Of a stretch of 64,000 nt of DNA, positions 61,850-64,000 are shown in pieces. A program made the translations under genes and the position numbers. Positions within the stretch are counted from its first letter, which is position 1. Each line of letters starts with the position of its first letter. This DNA is from Priestia megaterium (lineage in GTDB: Bacteria > Bacillota > Bacilli > Bacillales > Bacillaceae_H), in assembly GCF_009497655.1 (NCBI RefSeq), contig NZ_CP023317.1:3315501-3379500 (forward strand). The letters are read 5' to 3'. The notes beneath the pieces are model-generated. The model did not search any database and was not told where the DNA came from. It worked only from the letters and a program-made list of their open reading frames with translations.

Positions 61850-63274
61850 TTACTTAATAATGACGTACTCTAGATCAACAAGCTTTGCATAGCTCACAAT
61901 TTGATCCGTAGTTAAATTTAATGAAAGAACCGTATGATGGCCTCCTCCGTTTTCAATCCACGCTTTAACGCCGTCTTGAAAGTTCGGCTTAATGTTCCAA
62001 AGCACGCGTGCTACCGGAAGGTTTGGGGCTGGAACTTCCGGCTCAAATGCCGATACTTCGTTAATTAACAGCTTGTAATGCGTGCCGAAGTCAGCCATAG
62101 AAACGACTACGCCTTCTCCTTGTTTACCGTCAAACACTAAGCGGGCCGGATCTTCGCGGTTACCGATACCTAGCGGAGAAACGATTAGTTTTGGCTTGTT
62201 TACTGCTAGCGTCGGGTCTACTTCAAGCATGTGTGATTGAAGCACTGACTCACGTCCGGGAGCCAATTCATACGTGTAGTCTTCCATAAAGCCCGTTGAC
62301 TGATTATGGCTCATCACTTTGAGCAAGCGGTCAAGCGCGGCTGTTTTCCAGTCTCCTTCACCGGCAAAGCCGTATCCCTGTGCCATCAAGCGCTGTACCG
62401 CTAGACCAGGAAGCTGTTTCATGCCGTACAAATCTTCAAAGTTAGTCGTAAAAGCGCTGTAGCCGCCTTCGTCTAGAAAACGTTTAATCGCAATTTCATA
62501 GCTTGCCTGTACTTTTACGCTAGACTCCCAGTCTTCTGCAGAATAATCACCGTAGACAAATTCATACGCGTCTGCATATTCAGCAAATAAATCATTGATT
62601 TCTTCTTCCGTAACGGCATTGACATATTGAACAAGGTCACCGATTCCAAAGTAGTCAACCGTCCATCCAAATTGAATTTGCGCTTCGATTTTATCTCCTT
62701 CTGTTACCCCCACGTTGCGCATATTGTCACCGAAACGCGCGACTTTAATGTTGAAGCTTTCGTTATAAGCAGCGGCTACGTCCATCCACTGTGCAATTTG
62801 CTGCTGTACGTCGGGGCGCTCCCAGTAGCCTACTACAATTTTATTTTGCTTGTTCAAACGCGCGTTGATAAAGCCGTATTCACGATCACCGTGAGCGGAC
62901 TGATTCAAGTTCATAAAATCCATATCAATTGTTTCCCAAGGAATACTTTCGTTAAATTGTGTTGCCAAATGAAGCAGCGGTTTTTGCAGTAACTTGGTAC
63001 CGCGAATCCACATTTTTGCAGGCGAGAACGTATGCATCCACGTGATTACACCGGCAACTTCATCTCGGTAATTCACTTCTTTCATCATGCTTGTAATCGT
63101 ATCAGCACTCACAGCTAAATCTTGCAGCACAAGCGGATAAGGTAAGACACCGCTTTCATTTAAAGCATCAGTCATACTTTGCGCGTGTGCTTTTACTTCT
63201 GCTAGCGCTTCTTTTCCGTAAAGGTGCTGTGAACCAACAATAAACCAAAATTCTTTTTGAGCTGTTTTTAACAT
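61850..63274 (-). CDS. araA: L-arabinose isomerase AraA
   Basis: 474 residues, the usual length. Typical segments: [80 protein letters not shown] and the metal ligands in [10 protein letters not shown] and GGGHHTV. It converts L-arabinose to L-ribulose. AAAGGGG precedes the ATG. It starts 29 bp after the araD stop. Confidence 0.96.
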   Translation of the reverse strand: MLKTAQKEFWFIVGSQHLYGKEALAEVKAHAQSMTDALNESGVLPYPLVLQDLAVSADTITSMMKEVNYRDEVAGVITWMHTFSPAKMWIRGTKLLQKPLLHLATQFNESIPWETIDMDFMNLNQSAHGDREYGFINARLNKQNKIVVGYWERPDVQQQIAQWMDVAAAYNESFNIKVARFGDNMRNVGVTEGDKIEAQIQFGWTVDYFGIGDLVQYVNAVTEEEINDLFAEYADAYEFVYGDYSAEDWESSVKVQASYEIAIKRFLDEGGYSAFTTNFEDLYGMKQLPGLAVQRLMAQGYGFAGEGDWKTAALDRLLKVMSHNQSTGFMEDYTYELAPGRESVLQSHMLEVDPTLAVNKPKLIVSPLGIGNREDPARLVFDGKQGEGVVVSMADFGTHYKLLINEVSAFEPEVPAPNLPVARVLWNIKPNFQDGVKAWIENGGGHHTVLSLNLTTDQIVSYAKLVDLEYVIIK

Positions 63275-63303
63275 GATAATCCCCTTTTCTGTATGTAAGT
63301 CTT

Positions 63304-64000
63304 TTAATTCCCTTGCCCGTAATACGCGTTTTGTCCGTGTTTTCGTAAATAATGTTTGTCTAATATGCGCTGCGGCAGCTCTTCAGCCAGCCCGTTTAAT
63401 TTTTGTGTAAAGAAGTTCATCTTGGATACTTCGTCTAATACGACGCTGTTCATTACCGCCGTTTTGGCGTCTTTTCCCCATGTGAACGGTCCGTGTCCTT
63501 GAAGTAAAATACCAGGAACCGCTAGCACATCTAAACCGCGCTTTTCAAACGTTTCAATAATCACCTTGCCCGTTTCCACTTCATATCCGTCATTCACTTC
63601 TTTTTCTGTCAAAAAGCGCGCGCACGGTACGGAACCATAAAAGGTATCGGCATGAGTCGTTCCCATTGCCTGCACATCAAGCCCTGCTTGAGCCCAAATG
63701 GTCGCCCACGTTGAATGCGTATGAGCAATACCGCCAATTTCGGGATAGTGTTTATATAGTACGGCGTGTGTCAGTGTATCAGAGGACGGATTAAGCTCAC
63801 CTTCTACCACGCGGCCATCTAGGTCTACGACTACCATATCTTTGGCCGTCATTTTTTCATACGTCACCCCGCTTGGTTTAATCACAAACAAACCGCTGTC
63901 TCGATCAACTGCACTTACATTTCCCCACGTGTACTTGACCAGTCCGTGTTTTGGCAAATCGAGGTTTGCTTGAAATACTTCTTCTTTTAATTTATCTAGC
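63304..64000 (-). CDS. araD: L-ribulose-5-phosphate 4-epimerase AraD (5' end at window edge)
   Basis: Frame continues to the right edge: the residues [21 protein letters not shown] match the AraD N-terminus, and base 64000 would be the last base of the start codon, so only two bases are missing. Class II aldolase fold with [37 protein letters not shown] (zinc His), and [10 protein letters not shown]. It makes D-xylulose-5-phosphate. araB is not between araD and araA; it is either outside the window or elsewhere. Confidence 0.94.
   Translation of the reverse strand, partial: LDKLKEEVFQANLDLPKHGLVKYTWGNVSAVDRDSGLFVIKPSGVTYEKMTAKDMVVVDLDGRVVEGELNPSSDTLTHAVLYKHYPEIGGIAHTHSTWATIWAQAGLDVQAMGTTHADTFYGSVPCARFLTEKEVNDGYEVETGKVIIETFEKRGLDVLAVPGILLQGHGPFTWGKDAKTAVMNSVVLDEVSKMNFFTQKLNGLAEELPQRILDKHYLRKHGQNAYYGQGN

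Noticed and set aside
1-64000. tRNA, rRNA, CRISPR arrays and autonomous insertion sequences
   Set aside because: No cloverleaf or conserved rRNA blocks, no regularly spaced identical repeats and no transposase-like protein were recognised. The dispersed repeats are irregularly spaced and not CRISPR.

Overview
The window reads as chromosomal DNA of an AT-rich, endospore-forming Bacillaceae bacterium close to Priestia (Bacillus) megaterium. Signs are strong AGGAGG-type ribosome binding sites with frequent GTG/TTG starts, RsbR stressosome proteins, a Spo0E-type phosphatase, a GerAB germination permease, spore-surface-like proteins, a sigma-B-type general stress protein, and metE behind S-box and B12 leaders. 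No rRNA, tRNA, CRISPR array, transposase or prophage block was seen.

Layout. 0-5 kb: SDR fragment, nucleotidyltransferase, and an aldehyde-type regulon (MerR regulator, zinc alcohol dehydrogenase, Crh-like HPr paralogue) whose two promoters carry almost the same palindromic operator; a Spo0E-type gene and a cupin follow. 5-20 kb: an actin-like ATPase with a coiled-coil partner, two RsbR paralogues, an atypical cold-shock protein, a C1q-like protein, ankyrin protein, a diguanylate cyclase/chemoreceptor operon, a wall D,D-peptidase, an AGE-family isomerase and a CorA transporter. 20-29 kb: stress SDR, M14 peptidase, lipoprotein, AlkC/GNAT pair, orphan GerAB and several tiny membrane proteins. 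29-41.5 kb: a large organosulfur locus. Ten minus-strand genes (CoA-transferase, SsuD-like monooxygenase, permease, ATPase, small protein, crotonase, three substrate-binding lipoproteins, class II aldolase) lie beside a LysR regulator and a divergent pair (DszC/SfnB-like monooxygenase and thiol dioxygenase). 41.5-55 kb: FCD/GntR and DeoR regulators, CPBP protease, winged-helix replication-like protein, GNATs, HAD phosphatase, 2-hydroxyacid dehydrogenase, transglutaminase-like protein and small membrane proteins. 55-64 kb: acetate transporter, metE with tandem SAM and cobalamin riboswitches, metallophosphoesterase, and araE-araA-araD running off the right edge.

The most striking unexplained structure is a dispersed repeat family: seven recognisable copies and one relic, about 100-330 bp, with imperfect terminal inverted repeats, a GC-rich foldable core and a right-end hairpin. 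In every copy the right end faces the 3' end of a gene transcribed toward it, and in the seven better copies the hairpin plus U-run is oriented as that gene's intrinsic terminator. Stem sequences differ between copies but stay complementary.

In the organosulfur locus the genes suggest import of a sulfonate or thio-acid, oxidative C-S cleavage by two flavin monooxygenases or a thiol dioxygenase, and handling of the carbon skeleton as a CoA thioester. The exact substrate is not readable from sequence.
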